A stretch of 53,134 nucleotides of DNA from Bacteroidales bacterium (GCA_025455395.1 JALOMO010000002.1:1-53134); one strand, 5' to 3'; shown: positions 32,907 through 42,382, counted from the first letter of the stretch. Program-made: numbers and translations. Notes: a model not told the origin generated them from the letters alone.

Positions 32907-35900
32907 ATGAAGAAGTCATCAGTTATTCTCAGCCTGCTGGTCATTGCATCAGTTACAGCCGCTGGTCAGTCATTTTTCACACAGGATGATCATATGGTCA
33001 ATGGTTTTGCCAGAAAAATTTCAGGTCTTGATTTCGAGTATCATTCCTGTATTCCGGGTCTGCGGGAAAGTATCCTGATAAGAGCTACTAGCGGAAAAGA
33101 TTTTATGGAGTGGGAAACGGAAGCAGTAAAAGAGAAGATAAGCGAGAAGTATGCTGCTTTCGTATGGATAGCGGCAATTGGTTCCGGTCCGGGTTCCGCA
33201 AGAATGGATCTGTCAATAAACGGTGTCCAGGGTTTCTCTTTTTATACTGACACCCGCCCGGAGTGGGATATCAGCGGAGAAGGGGGATCATCACTGGGAT
33301 TCCGGTCGATAATGATTGACCAGCATGGCGATCATCACGGTTACATGATCTTGCGTCTGCCGGCAGAAAGGATAAAACCGGGTGTACCACTCAGGATAAA
33401 GGTAACCGGCAGTGACGCCAACTTAAGCTCCTGGTATATGACATTCAGAAAACCGGTCAGGACGGGAGTCTCATTGAATGCTTTTCCGGCTATATTGAAA
33501 AATGAAGGCTCACCTCTTCAACTGGTAGAGGCAGCTATATTCTATTTTGGGGAAGATACTGATGCAGAGATCTTTGCCAATGGCAAGCTACTTAAGTCAA
33601 CTCCTCTGAAGTTCGGATATAATGCCGTTAACCTGGGACTCCCCGCAGTAACCAAACCGGTAAAAGTGAAACTGAAGGTAGTGGCTGGTGACTTTACCCT
33701 CAATAATACTGTAACTCTTGATCCGGTAAGAAAGTGGACAGTAAGCTTCATCCAGCATTCTCATACAGATATTGGATACACCCGTTCACAGACAGAAATC
33801 CTTGCTGAGCACCTCAGGTATATTGATTATGCTCTCGATTACTGCGATGCTACAGACAGTTACCCTGACAATGCCCGGTTCAGGTGGACCTGCGAGACTT
33901 CTTGGGCTGTTGACGAATATCTTAAGTGCAGACCTGCTGACCAGGTAGCCAGACTCAAGAAACGGATCAATGAGGGAAGGATTGAAGTGACAGGCATGAT
34001 ACTTAATTTTGACGAATTACCTGATGAGCAAATACTTGCAGCTTCTCTCAATGCCCTTGGAAGGATTAAGTCACACGGAATACCTGTTAGACTGGCAATG
34101 CAGAATGATGTTAACGGTATTGGCTGGTGCCTGAATGACTTTTATGACAAGCTAGGGGTGAAATATCTGAATATGGGAACCCACGGTCACCGTGCCCTGA
34201 TATGTTTTGACAAACCTACAATGTTCTGGTGGGAGTCGCCTTCAGGAAAACGTATGCTCACCTTCAGGGCAGAGCATTATATGACGGGCAATACGGTGAT
34301 GGAAATACAGTCTGGAGATATTGACAAGTTCAAAAATAACCTCCTTAACTATCTCATCAGTCTCGCCTCAAAAAACTACCCTTATAATGAGATGGCCATT
34401 CAGCACTCCGGATATCTCACTGACAACTCCCCTCCTTCCACCTTCATGAGCGACCTGATCACAGAATGGAATGAGCTCTTTGAATGGCCCAGGCTAACCA
34501 CGTCGATAGCTGAATCGTTCTTTGCCACGATGGAGCAGGCCCATTCCGGCGAATTCCCAGTGATAAGAGGTGCCTGGCCTGACTGGTGGACCGATGGCTT
34601 CGGAGCTTCAGCTCGTGAGGTTGCAACTACGAGAAGCACAGCTGCGACCCTCAAAGCCAATGTGGCAGGTCTATCAATGGCTGCCGCGGCAGATTTAGGC
34701 ATCCCTGAAGAGACCGGGTTGAACATTGACCTGGCAAATGATGCCCTTCTTTTTTATACAGAACACACTACCGGATATTCAGAGAGTGTGCGTGAGCCCT
34801 ACAGCAAACCCACCATGGAACAGAGAGCGATGAAAGAGTCATACGCATGGGAGGCGAACCGCAGGACCTCTATGCTGGGAGAGTCGGCAATGGGTCTGCT
34901 GCAGAGCATGTTCGCAAGAGAAGAAGACCCTTCTGTCGTAGCATTCAATACCCTTAACTGGAACAGATCTGGAATGGCAATTGTTTATATTGATCATGAG
35001 ATAGTTCCCAGGGGTAAGAAAGCAGGAATATATGACCGGGAGGGAATGCGCCTTGAAACACAACCGCTATGGTACCGGTCAGATGGCACATATTGGGCAA
35101 TCTGGTTCAGGAATATTCCCGCCTTCGGATACGGGAAGTTCACTGTCAAAGCCGAAGAGCCTGGTTTAATTAGCCCGCCCAAGTCGGTCAGCATAATGGA
35201 GAACCGGTGGTACCGGATTGAAACCGACCAGTCACGGGGAGTAATAAAATCTCTTTACGATAAGGAGCTTGGGAAAGAGCTGATTGATCCTGCTGCGTCT
35301 TACGGAATGGGTGAATTCATTCTTGAGAAACTAGGCAACAGGTCTCAGATGGAGAGCAGGATGCTTAATGACTTCAAAAGATATCCTCTTGATACGGTAT
35401 GGTTTGATGATGCTGAGGAGGGGGAGATATGGAACACGATAAGATTCCTCGGCGAGTCAGAGACAGCTATCGGGCCCAGAGGATACAGCTTCGAGATAAG
35501 ATTATACAATACAGAAAAACGTATTGACCTTGATTACTCAATCGTCAAAAAGAGTATTACTGAACCTGAGAGTTTTTACATTGCCTTTCCTTTTGCACTT
35601 GAAAACGGGAAGCATTTTACGGAGGTTGCAGGTGGTGTCATTGAGACAGGTAAAGACCAGATCATCGGGTCATCGAACGACTGGTACACTGTTCAGAATT
35701 TCACCTCTGTGCGCAATGAAGGCAGTCAGCTTGTGATCGGTTGCGGTGAGATGCCTCTCTGGCAGTTCGGCGCAATAAACACAGGCAGGTACAGAGCCGG
35801 AGCATTGCCTCAAGGTACTCATCTTTATTCATGGCCCATGAACAACTACTGGGTAACCAATTTCAATGCTGACCAGAGAGGAGGCCATACATGGACCTAT

Positions 35901-36269
35901 TATTTCACCTCTTCATCAGATGCCTCAGACAGTTTTGCAACTCAATTTGGCTGGGGGGCGAGGGTTCCGTTCCTTACCCGCATCATTCCAGGTAACGGAC
36001 CAGGTGATAACCATGCCTACGGATCATTCATAACCGGATGGCCCGAAAATGTGATTCTCGTAAGTATAGTGCCAGCTGACGACGGCAGGTCTCTGGTTGC
36101 CCATCTGCGTGAGACAGGAAGCGAAGAGACGGTGCTGAATCTTAAGAGTGGCATAACGGGAAAAATGCTTCAGATAACAGAAGTTGACGTAACAGGCCAG
36201 CCTGTTGTCTCACCGTCGATGAAGATCATGCCGCTGGAGTCAAAGTTCTTCAGAATCATGCTACCTTAG
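32907..36269 (+). CDS. Exported GH38 family alpha-mannosidase
   Basis: A 1,120-residue glycosidase with a signal peptide (about 20 residues, AAGQ). After an N-terminal beta-rich region the GH38 catalytic domain starts near residue 279. H284-x-H286-x-D288 in HSHTDIGYT supplies zinc ligands, and D401 in QNDVNGIGW is the probable nucleophile. The central helical segment and the long C-terminal beta-sandwich (from about residue 690) are as in other GH38 enzymes. GH38 proteins hydrolyse alpha-linked mannose with retention. Neighbours for mannose-6-phosphate isomerisation and GlcNAc-6-phosphate deacetylation suggest that the target is a mannose- and GlcNAc-containing glycan. No SusC/SusD pair accompanies it. 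Confidence 0.9.
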   Translation: MKKSSVILSLLVIASVTAAGQSFFTQDDHMVNGFARKISGLDFEYHSCIPGLRESILIRATSGKDFMEWETEAVKEKISEKYAAFVWIAAIGSGPGSARMDLSINGVQGFSFYTDTRPEWDISGEGGSSLGFRSIMIDQHGDHHGYMILRLPAERIKPGVPLRIKVTGSDANLSSWYMTFRKPVRTGVSLNAFPAILKNEGSPLQLVEAAIFYFGEDTDAEIFANGKLLKSTPLKFGYNAVNLGLPAVTKPVKVKLKVVAGDFTLNNTVTLDPVRKWTVSFIQHSHTDIGYTRSQTEILAEHLRYIDYALDYCDATDSYPDNARFRWTCETSWAVDEYLKCRPADQVARLKKRINEGRIEVTGMILNFDELPDEQILAASLNALGRIKSHGIPVRLAMQNDVNGIGWCLNDFYDKLGVKYLNMGTHGHRALICFDKPTMFWWESPSGKRMLTFRAEHYMTGNTVMEIQSGDIDKFKNNLLNYLISLASKNYPYNEMAIQHSGYLTDNSPPSTFMSDLITEWNELFEWPRLTTSIAESFFATMEQAHSGEFPVIRGAWPDWWTDGFGASAREVATTRSTAATLKANVAGLSMAAAADLGIPEETGLNIDLANDALLFYTEHTTGYSESVREPYSKPTMEQRAMKESYAWEANRRTSMLGESAMGLLQSMFAREEDPSVVAFNTLNWNRSGMAIVYIDHEIVPRGKKAGIYDREGMRLETQPLWYRSDGTYWAIWFRNIPAFGYGKFTVKAEEPGLISPPKSVSIMENRWYRIETDQSRGVIKSLYDKELGKELIDPAASYGMGEFILEKLGNRSQMESRMLNDFKRYPLDTVWFDDAEEGEIWNTIRFLGESETAIGPRGYSFEIRLYNTEKRIDLDYSIVKKSITEPESFYIAFPFALENGKHFTEVAGGVIETGKDQIIGSSNDWYTVQNFTSVRNEGSQLVIGCGEMPLWQFGAINTGRYRAGALPQGTHLYSWPMNNYWVTNFNADQRGGHTWTYYFTSSSDASDSFATQFGWGARVPFLTRIIPGNGPGDNHAYGSFITGWPENVILVSIVPADDGRSLVAHLRETGSEETVLNLKSGITGKMLQITEVDVTGQPVVSPSMKIMPLESKFFRIMLP

Positions 36270-36285
36270 ACCATTAAAGATTCAG

Positions 36286-37398
36286 ATGCCTGATGCACTT
36301 ATAAATGCGCAGTTTTTCACGGGGACGGAGATGATCCGTGACAAAGTTCTTCTGGTTGAAAATGGAAGGATCACCGGTTTTATCATAGCTGACGCCATCC
36401 CTGCGGGGGCGACAGTAATTGATTGCAGAGGCTATCTTGTCACTGCCGGACTGATTGATCTTCAGATAGCAGGCGGTGGTGGATTTCTCTTCTCGGCAAA
36501 TCCTACCCGTGAGGCACTCGAAGCCATGACAGAAGCGATCTTAAGGAGCGGCACAACCGGCTTCCTCATAGCCCTTCCCACAAACAGCTATGATGTTTAC
36601 GCTGCAGCATTCAGGGTTATTAAGGAAAATCACCACCCGGCTATTTTGGGTCTTCACCTTGAAGGGCCTTTCATTAGCCTGGCAAGGAGAGGCGCCCACA
36701 CCAGGGAGTTGATCAGGAAGCCCTCTGCCGGAGAGCTGCATGAACTTCTCAGGGAGGCAGAAGGTGTTGTGAAGATGATGACTGTTGCTCCTGAGGTTTG
36801 CACACCTGAGATCATAACCATTCTGCGAGATCACGGAGTGACCGTGGCGGCAGGACACAGTAATGCCAATTTCACAGAGGCATTGAAGGGATTTGAGTGG
36901 GGAATAGAGACTACCACCCATCTCTTCAATGCTATGTCACCAATTCACCATCGTGACCCGGGTCTTCCCGGTGCTGTATTCAGTTCTGAAAAGGCCTGTG
37001 CAAGTATTATTGCCGACGGCATTCACGTTGACTTCAATATGCTCACCATCAGCAAGAAGATTATGAAGGAAAGGCTCTTCCTCGTCTCTGATGCAGTGGA
37101 GGAGAATGACCGCGGAGCCTATCAGCATGTGAGACAGCATGACCGGTTCACTTTGCCCGACGGCACCATGTCAGGATCAAATCTGACTATGCTGAGTGCG
37201 GTGAAGAACTGCATTGATTATGCAGGTATAATGGTTGAAGAGGCATTGAGAATGGCTTCACTATACCCCTCCTCACTCATCAGGGTATCTGACCGCGGTA
37301 AAATATCTCCGGGATGCAGGGCCGACCTTATAGCACTTGACAACAGCCTGAGGCTTAAAGGTTTGTATAATAATGGCAAAATGAACTATATTGACTGA
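36286..37398 (+). CDS. nagA: N-acetylglucosamine-6-phosphate deacetylase
   Basis: A 370-residue cytosolic amidohydrolase that converts GlcNAc-6-phosphate to glucosamine-6-phosphate and acetate. The metal ligands are E126 in HLEGPF, H191 in AGHSNA and H212 in TTHLFNAM, and the catalytic aspartate is D269 in VSDAV. The first-strand HxH of many amidohydrolases is replaced by LIDLQIAGGGG, the mononuclear arrangement also seen in E. coli NagA. The motif LFNAMSPIHHRDPGLPGA is diagnostic. It lies 16 bases after the mannosidase gene and 3 before the ROK gene. There is no nagB in the operon; the SIS protein at 39550 may take the next step. Confidence 0.93.
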   Translation: MPDALINAQFFTGTEMIRDKVLLVENGRITGFIIADAIPAGATVIDCRGYLVTAGLIDLQIAGGGGFLFSANPTREALEAMTEAILRSGTTGFLIALPTNSYDVYAAAFRVIKENHHPAILGLHLEGPFISLARRGAHTRELIRKPSAGELHELLREAEGVVKMMTVAPEVCTPEIITILRDHGVTVAAGHSNANFTEALKGFEWGIETTTHLFNAMSPIHHRDPGLPGAVFSSEKACASIIADGIHVDFNMLTISKKIMKERLFLVSDAVEENDRGAYQHVRQHDRFTLPDGTMSGSNLTMLSAVKNCIDYAGIMVEEALRMASLYPSSLIRVSDRGKISPGCRADLIALDNSLRLKGLYNNGKMNYID

Positions 37399-37401
37399 AA
37401 T

Positions 37402-38364
37402 ATGGCACTTCTGGGAATAGATATCGGTGGGACAAAGATAGCCTTTGCTGTCATTGACAAAGATGGGAATTTACCCCTAAGGGATATTGCTCCAATTGAT
37501 AAACGAAGCGGTACCGATGTAGGTGAGATGATAATCACCAGGGCAGAAAAACTTATCACGGAGGCGGAAAACTCAGGTCACCGTGTTAAGGCCATTGGGC
37601 TTTCAGTCCCGGGTATAAGCCGTCAGGCAACCGGTACTGTCTGGGCACCAAATATTCCGGGATGGGATGACTATCCTCTGCTGAAGGAGGTAAAGACAAT
37701 AGCCGGCAATACCCCTGTGACGATTGAAAGTGACAGGGCATGCTATATCTCTGCCGAGGTTTGGAAGGGCAATGCAAGAGGCTGCAGGAATGCAGTTTTT
37801 ATTGCAGTGGGTACGGGAATTGGTGCAGGGATAATGGTAAACGGAGAGATACTGCATGGAGCACATGACATTGCAGGTGCTACAGGATGGATGGCTTTGA
37901 GCAGAACCTTTGACTGCAAGTACAGGAACTGCGGATGCTTTGAATACTACGCTTCAGGTGAGGGCATAGCCAGGCGGGCTGAGGAGCTAATTCATTCTGA
38001 AAAAGAATATGACGGCATGCTGAGAGACAGTAACAATGGGAGACTTACAGCAGAGGATGTATTCAAGGCATGGAACAGTGGAGATCAGATTGCCGGTATT
38101 ATCGTAAACCAGGCTATTGAATACTGGGGAATGGCTGCAGCCAATATTGTAAGCCTCCTCAATCCTGAAAAGATCATCTTTGGTGGTGGAGTCTTCGGTC
38201 CGGCTGTCGGACTGATACCTCAAATTCTGGCAGAGGCGGAAAAATGGGCGCAACCGATAAGCATCAAACAGGTGACCTTTGAGCCCACGGCCCTTGCCGG
38301 TGATGCCGGGGTTCTTGGAGCTGCCTATCTGGCTATGAAAAAGATATCCGGTATAAAAAGATAA
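37402..38364 (+). CDS. ROK-family sugar kinase-like protein with altered ExGH and zinc motifs
   Basis: A 320-residue ROK-family protein. The N-terminal ATP-binding loop GIDIGGTK (5-12) and the second phosphate motif AVGTGIGAG (135-143) are intact, and the catalytic aspartate is probably D111 in ESDRACY. In most ROK kinases ExGH contacts the sugar and binds zinc with a CxCGxxGCxE motif. Here the position reads A160-T-G-W163, so both the glutamate and the histidine are missing, and the cysteines are respaced (C172, C177, C179). It may phosphorylate an unusual sugar, or may have another role. It has no DNA-binding domain. The operon position suggests phosphorylation of the mannose, GlcNAc or derivative released by the mannosidase. 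Confidence 0.85.
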   Translation: MALLGIDIGGTKIAFAVIDKDGNLPLRDIAPIDKRSGTDVGEMIITRAEKLITEAENSGHRVKAIGLSVPGISRQATGTVWAPNIPGWDDYPLLKEVKTIAGNTPVTIESDRACYISAEVWKGNARGCRNAVFIAVGTGIGAGIMVNGEILHGAHDIAGATGWMALSRTFDCKYRNCGCFEYYASGEGIARRAEELIHSEKEYDGMLRDSNNGRLTAEDVFKAWNSGDQIAGIIVNQAIEYWGMAAANIVSLLNPEKIIFGGGVFGPAVGLIPQILAEAEKWAQPISIKQVTFEPTALAGDAGVLGAAYLAMKKISGIKR

Positions 38365-38375
38365 ACAACCTGAAC

Positions 38376-39539
38376 ATGTACAGTAAACGAATCGTCTTCT
38401 GGTCTGCCTGCTTCGGAATGCTGCTCTTCGGCATCGGCCTTATAACTCTTGGCGCAATCCTTCCTGATTTGAAAGAGAAGTACTCTCTTGATGCTGTGGC
38501 TGCCGGTACTCTCTTCTCGCTTCTTCCACTAGGTGTGCTTGCAGGTTCACTTCTTTTCGGACCACTTTGTGACAGATTTGGATACAAACCTCTTATGACA
38601 ACTGCAGCAGTGATGATGTTTGCAGGTTTCCAGGGGCTTGCCTTCTCACCATCAACCGGAATTCTGAATATCTTTATCTTTCTTATCGGACTTGGCGGAG
38701 GTGCCCTGAACGGTGCCACCAGCGCCCTCGTGTCTGACATAAGCACCTCAGGCAAAGGAGCCGACCTCAGCCTGCTTGGTGTATTCTTTGGTGTTGGTGC
38801 CCTGGGTATGCCAATTATTCTGGGCCTGCTGGAAAAGGCTTTTAAGTTTGATATCATAGTTTCTTTAACAGGGTTTATTGCCCTGGTGGCTGCCATATTG
38901 TTCCTCGCTATTACTTATCCTCAGGCCAAACTCTCAGGAGGAGTCTCCCTGAAACATGTGTCAGCTCTCCTCAGGGATGAAACAATGCTCCTTATTGCCT
39001 TCTTCCTCTTCTTTCAAAGCGCCTTTGAGGCACTGGTAAACAACTGGACAACCACTTACCTCATTGACAGGCTGTCAGTACAACAGAGCAGTGCACTTAT
39101 GGGTCTCTCAGCATATATTGCCGGGATGACAATAATGCGACTGATGATCGGAAGCATACTCCGGGGTGTGCCAGATAAGAAATTGCTGATCATATCATTC
39201 GGAATAACCTTTCTTGCCCTCATAACAATATTTACAGGCACAACCTTGTTGCAGTCGGCAACCGGATTACTGATTCTGGGAGCGGGTCTTGCCGGCGGAT
39301 TCCCGATAATGCTGGGATTCATCGGCAACAGGTATCCGGACCTTTCAGGCACTGCCTTCAGCATGGCCTTTACAATCGCACTCCTCGGTAATATGATTAT
39401 CAATTTTTCAATGGGGCTGATAGTGGAAAAATTCGGCATAAAAACACTGACAATGGTCCAGTCTGCTGAATTCCTGATGATGATCACTCTGGCTTTCATT
39501 ATATTTAAGAAACTAAATAACAGTAAATCAATAATTTAA
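38376..39539 (+). CDS. Major facilitator superfamily transporter, sugar type
   Basis: A 387-residue protein with twelve predicted helices. The loop between helices 2 and 3 has GPLCDRFGYKPLM, the MFS signature GxxxDRxGxR/K, and GTLFSLLPLGVLAGSLLFGP precedes it. The overall look is that of FucP/GluP-like sugar:proton symporters common in Bacteroidota. Placed between the ROK and SIS genes with gaps of 11 and 10 bases, it presumably imports the monosaccharide or disaccharide used by this operon across the inner membrane. Confidence 0.87.
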   Translation: MYSKRIVFWSACFGMLLFGIGLITLGAILPDLKEKYSLDAVAAGTLFSLLPLGVLAGSLLFGPLCDRFGYKPLMTTAAVMMFAGFQGLAFSPSTGILNIFIFLIGLGGGALNGATSALVSDISTSGKGADLSLLGVFFGVGALGMPIILGLLEKAFKFDIIVSLTGFIALVAAILFLAITYPQAKLSGGVSLKHVSALLRDETMLLIAFFLFFQSAFEALVNNWTTTYLIDRLSVQQSSALMGLSAYIAGMTIMRLMIGSILRGVPDKKLLIISFGITFLALITIFTGTTLLQSATGLLILGAGLAGGFPIMLGFIGNRYPDLSGTAFSMAFTIALLGNMIINFSMGLIVEKFGIKTLTMVQSAEFLMMITLAFIIFKKLNNSKSII

Positions 39540-39549
39540 TAGAATTAAT

Positions 39550-40311
39550 ATGTTGGCGAAAGAATGGCTTAAGAACACAAGGGACGTGATGTCCCGGATA
39601 GAGGAGACTCAGATGGAAAATATCCGCAAGGCAGCTGAGGTGATGGCAGAGACAATTGAATGCGGGAGATGGGTCCATACTTTTGGTTGCGGTCATGCAA
39701 CACTTCCAATTGAGGAGATGTATCCGAGGATAGGTGGCTTTGTCGGATTCCACCCGATGATCGAGATTCCCTTGAGCTTCTTTACACATATCACAGGTGA
39801 AATGGGAGTCCATCAGTTTGTTTTTCTTGAACGAGTTGAAGGTTACGGTGTCGAGATCATGAAGGGTTATACTTTTGACAATCGTGACACCATGTGGCTC
39901 TTTTCGCATTCGGGTATTAACAACGTAAACATTGACATTGCCCTTGAATCAAAGAAGAGAGGCATGAAGGTGGTTGTATTCGGTTCGGCGGGGGCAGCCA
40001 GGGGAAAAAAGACAAGGCATACTTCAGGAAAGACAATATTCGATATTGCAGATATTGTTGTTGACACTTGCGCTCCACTGGAAGACGCCTCAGTCACGCT
40101 AAAGAATCACCGCGACAAGATCGGTCCTGTGTCCACAATGGCATTCATAACATGTGTCTGGATGACAGTAACCACTGTGGCAGAGATACTTGCCGATAAG
40201 GGAGTCAAACTTTACATTCACCCGTCACATAACGTGCCGGGCGATAACACTGCCAGAGAGCGTCTGGATGAGGCCCTGGCTGAATACAAGAGAAGAATTG
40301 CAGGGGTATGA
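39550..40311 (+). CDS. SIS-domain phosphosugar-binding protein (UPF0309-like)
   Basis: A 253-residue cytosolic protein with a single SIS domain. WVHTFGCGHATLPIEEMYPRIGG (about residues 41-63) is the opening phosphosugar-binding loop; WLFSHSGINNVNIDIAL (117-133) is the SIS serine-rich phosphate loop. The overall pattern fits the UPF0309 group of sugar-phosphate isomerase/deaminase-like proteins. Since NagA is present but NagB is not, a ketose-aldose isomerase or glucosamine-6-phosphate deaminase role would complete the pathway; this is inference. It is followed 15 bases later by the UroD-family gene. Confidence 0.85.
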   Translation: MLAKEWLKNTRDVMSRIEETQMENIRKAAEVMAETIECGRWVHTFGCGHATLPIEEMYPRIGGFVGFHPMIEIPLSFFTHITGEMGVHQFVFLERVEGYGVEIMKGYTFDNRDTMWLFSHSGINNVNIDIALESKKRGMKVVVFGSAGAARGKKTRHTSGKTIFDIADIVVDTCAPLEDASVTLKNHRDKIGPVSTMAFITCVWMTVTTVAEILADKGVKLYIHPSHNVPGDNTARERLDEALAEYKRRIAGV

Positions 40312-40326
40312 CAATAATCTGTTGAG

Positions 40327-41340
40327 ATGAATTCTTTCGAAAGAACGGTTGGTTTCATTGAAGGGAATAAGGTTGACCGCGTTCCTTTCCACCCTATCCT
40401 GATGCGTTTTGCAGCCCGGTGGGCTGGTGTAAGGTATCGCGATTTCTGCCTGAGTGCCACGCATAAATGTATGGCAAACATTAAGTGCGCCACAGACTTC
40501 AATTCTGATTGGGTAAACACCATGTCAGACCCGTATGCCGAGGCAGAGGCTTTCGGAACAATCCTCTCCTATCCCGAGAATGATCTTCCGCAGGTAAAAG
40601 AGTATGCCATCAAGGATATTACTGACATAGACAGGCTGACCGTAAAACGGATTTCCGAACATAATCGCCTCAGGGAAAGAGTAAGGGAAATAGAGGAGTA
40701 CCTGCTGAAGACCGGTGAGAGCTTTCTGATTTGTGGATGGGTTGAAGGACCTCTGGCAGAATACTGTGATATAAGGGATATTAATTCCGCCCTGACCGAC
40801 CTGTATGAATATCCTGAGAAGGTACACCAGGCCCTGGATGTTATCACTGAAAATGCCATGGGATTCATCTCAGCACAGGTTAAGGCAGGGGCTCACTGCA
40901 TAGGCATTGGAGACTCAGTCTGTTCGCTAATCTCTCCTGAGCTTTACTATGAATTCTGTTTCCAGCGTGAGAAAGCACTGGTTGATCATATCCATTCAAA
41001 AGGCGCATTTGCAAAGATCCACATCTGCGGTGATATATCGGCAATAATTGAGGGGGTGATAAGGACCGGTACCGACATCATAGACATAGATCACAGGGTT
41101 AAGTCTGTAAAGGAAGCTTCTGCTCTTCTTTCACCCGGACAGTTATTTTCAGGCAAGAGTGACCCTGTCTCAGTGATACAGGACGGGGACGAACGGGTTA
41201 TTACTGACAGCGTGGCATCATTCTTTGAAGAAGCAGGAAGACGTGCAATAGTCTCCGGAGGTTGTGAGATAACGCCTGGCACCAGCGCCACCAATCTGAG
41301 AATATTGGGTGATGCTGCCCAGTATCTTCAGATTATATAA
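40327..41340 (+). CDS. UroD-family (MtaA/MtbA-like) zinc methyltransferase-type protein
   Basis: A 337-residue TIM-barrel protein of the uroporphyrinogen decarboxylase superfamily. True UroD has arginines for tetrapyrrole carboxylates near its N terminus (FRQAG..LPEY), which I do not see. Instead there is a zinc motif, H232-x-C234 in KIHICGD and C313 in SGGCEITPGTS, as in methylcobalamin:coenzyme M methyltransferases MtaA and MtbA. It therefore probably transfers a methyl group from or to a corrinoid or thiol rather than making haem. No corrinoid-protein gene lies nearby. It is the last gene of the sugar operon, which is unexpected; its partner and substrate are unknown. Confidence 0.82.
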   Translation: MNSFERTVGFIEGNKVDRVPFHPILMRFAARWAGVRYRDFCLSATHKCMANIKCATDFNSDWVNTMSDPYAEAEAFGTILSYPENDLPQVKEYAIKDITDIDRLTVKRISEHNRLRERVREIEEYLLKTGESFLICGWVEGPLAEYCDIRDINSALTDLYEYPEKVHQALDVITENAMGFISAQVKAGAHCIGIGDSVCSLISPELYYEFCFQREKALVDHIHSKGAFAKIHICGDISAIIEGVIRTGTDIIDIDHRVKSVKEASALLSPGQLFSGKSDPVSVIQDGDERVITDSVASFFEEAGRRAIVSGGCEITPGTSATNLRILGDAAQYLQII

Positions 41341-41365
41341 GTAAACGTTTCGCGGTTAGTAAAAG

Positions 41366-42235
41366 ATGAAAAAGGAGGTAGCACTGGTTCTCTCGAGCGG
41401 CGGGGCAAGGGGCTTTGCCCACATTGGAGCTATAAAGATACTTGAAGACCAGGGATATAATATCACCTCTGTTGCAGGTACATCAATGGGTGCCCTGGTT
41501 GGGGGTATATTTGCTGCAGGAAGGTTGAAGGAGTTTGAGGAGTGGGTCTGTTCACTTGACAGAATGGAAGTTCTCAGGCTGACTGACCTGACAATCAGCA
41601 ACAAAGGTCTTGTCAAGGGTATTAAAATAATAGAAAGAATCAAGGAAATCGTTCCTGACAGCAGGATTGAGGATCTCCCGATCCCATACTGCGCGGTGGC
41701 CACAGATATTCTGAAAGGCAAGGAGAAAGTATTCAATACAGGAAACCTCTACGATGCAATAAGGGCTTCAATATCAATTCCAACAGTATTTCAGCCCTTC
41801 CGCATCGGAGAAGATTACTACGTTGACGGCGGGGTAGTAAATCCTGTCCCAATTAACAGAGTTAACCGCAACGGAAGAGATATTCTTGCAGTAGTTGCAG
41901 TAAATTCAAACATCCCCCACGAAGTAAAAACGCCGCGGCAGAACGAGCCGGAAGACAATAGTTATTTGAGAAAGATCAGGAATCTTCAGGCAAAACTGAG
42001 TATAGATATCCCAAAAAGCAAAAATGACAATATTGGACTATTTAATCTCACCAACCGCAGCATCAGTATTATGTTGAATCAGATAGCTTCACTCACCCTG
42101 GCCAACCATAAAATAGACATTATGATTCAGGTGTCAAAGGAGGCCTTCGGCACCTATGATTTCTACAAAGCCGGGGAAATCATAAAAGAGGGTGAGATGG
42201 CAGCACTGAAGGCACTTGGAGCCAGAAAACACTGA
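41366..42235 (+). CDS. Patatin-like phospholipase
   Basis: A 289-residue serine lipid hydrolase with a Ser-Asp dyad. The oxyanion-hole motif SSGGARGFAHIG (10-21), the nucleophile S40 in AGTSMG, and D154 in VDGGVVNPVP are complete. The protein has no signal peptide and no membrane helix, so it should act in the cytosol or on the inner face of the membrane, unlike the secreted patatin/TamA-like fusions of the phylum. Family members release fatty acids from phospholipids or other lipids. The gene begins 25 bases after the UroD-family gene and closes that run; a 147-base gap with a candidate promoter follows. Confidence 0.9.
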   Translation: MKKEVALVLSSGGARGFAHIGAIKILEDQGYNITSVAGTSMGALVGGIFAAGRLKEFEEWVCSLDRMEVLRLTDLTISNKGLVKGIKIIERIKEIVPDSRIEDLPIPYCAVATDILKGKEKVFNTGNLYDAIRASISIPTVFQPFRIGEDYYVDGGVVNPVPINRVNRNGRDILAVVAVNSNIPHEVKTPRQNEPEDNSYLRKIRNLQAKLSIDIPKSKNDNIGLFNLTNRSISIMLNQIASLTLANHKIDIMIQVSKEAFGTYDFYKAGEIIKEGEMAALKALGARKH

Positions 42236-42280
42236 GGCATTCACAGTGTTATAATAAACGTGAACTCTTTCATGATCAGT

Positions 42281-42312
42281 TTTGTTGTTAGATATTCTAA
42301 GTATTATCTTTA
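42281..42312 (+). promoter_or_regulatory. Candidate promoter: -33 TTTG and -7 TATCTTTA
   Basis: TTTG at 42281-42284 and TATCTTTA at 42305-42312 are spaced by 20 bases. The -7 sequence has one mismatch to TAnnTTTG. This would give a leader of about 65 bases for the coiled-coil gene at 42383 and would separate it from the patatin gene. Confidence 0.3.
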
Positions 42313-42382
42313 AGGTCATTCAATTAGACAGACGTCTTTAGAAGAATAGTATTAATTTTATTGTAATCAAAAAACTGTTACC

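Noticed and set aside
38333-38896. A 187-codon minus-strand ORF inside the MFS transporter gene.
   Set aside because: It is a shadow of the hydrophobic plus-strand frame, with basic and proline-rich low-complexity composition and no recognisable domain.
40327-41340. Uroporphyrinogen decarboxylase for haem synthesis.
   Set aside because: The tetrapyrrole-binding N-terminal motif of HemE is missing and a zinc site of MtaA/MtbA type is present.
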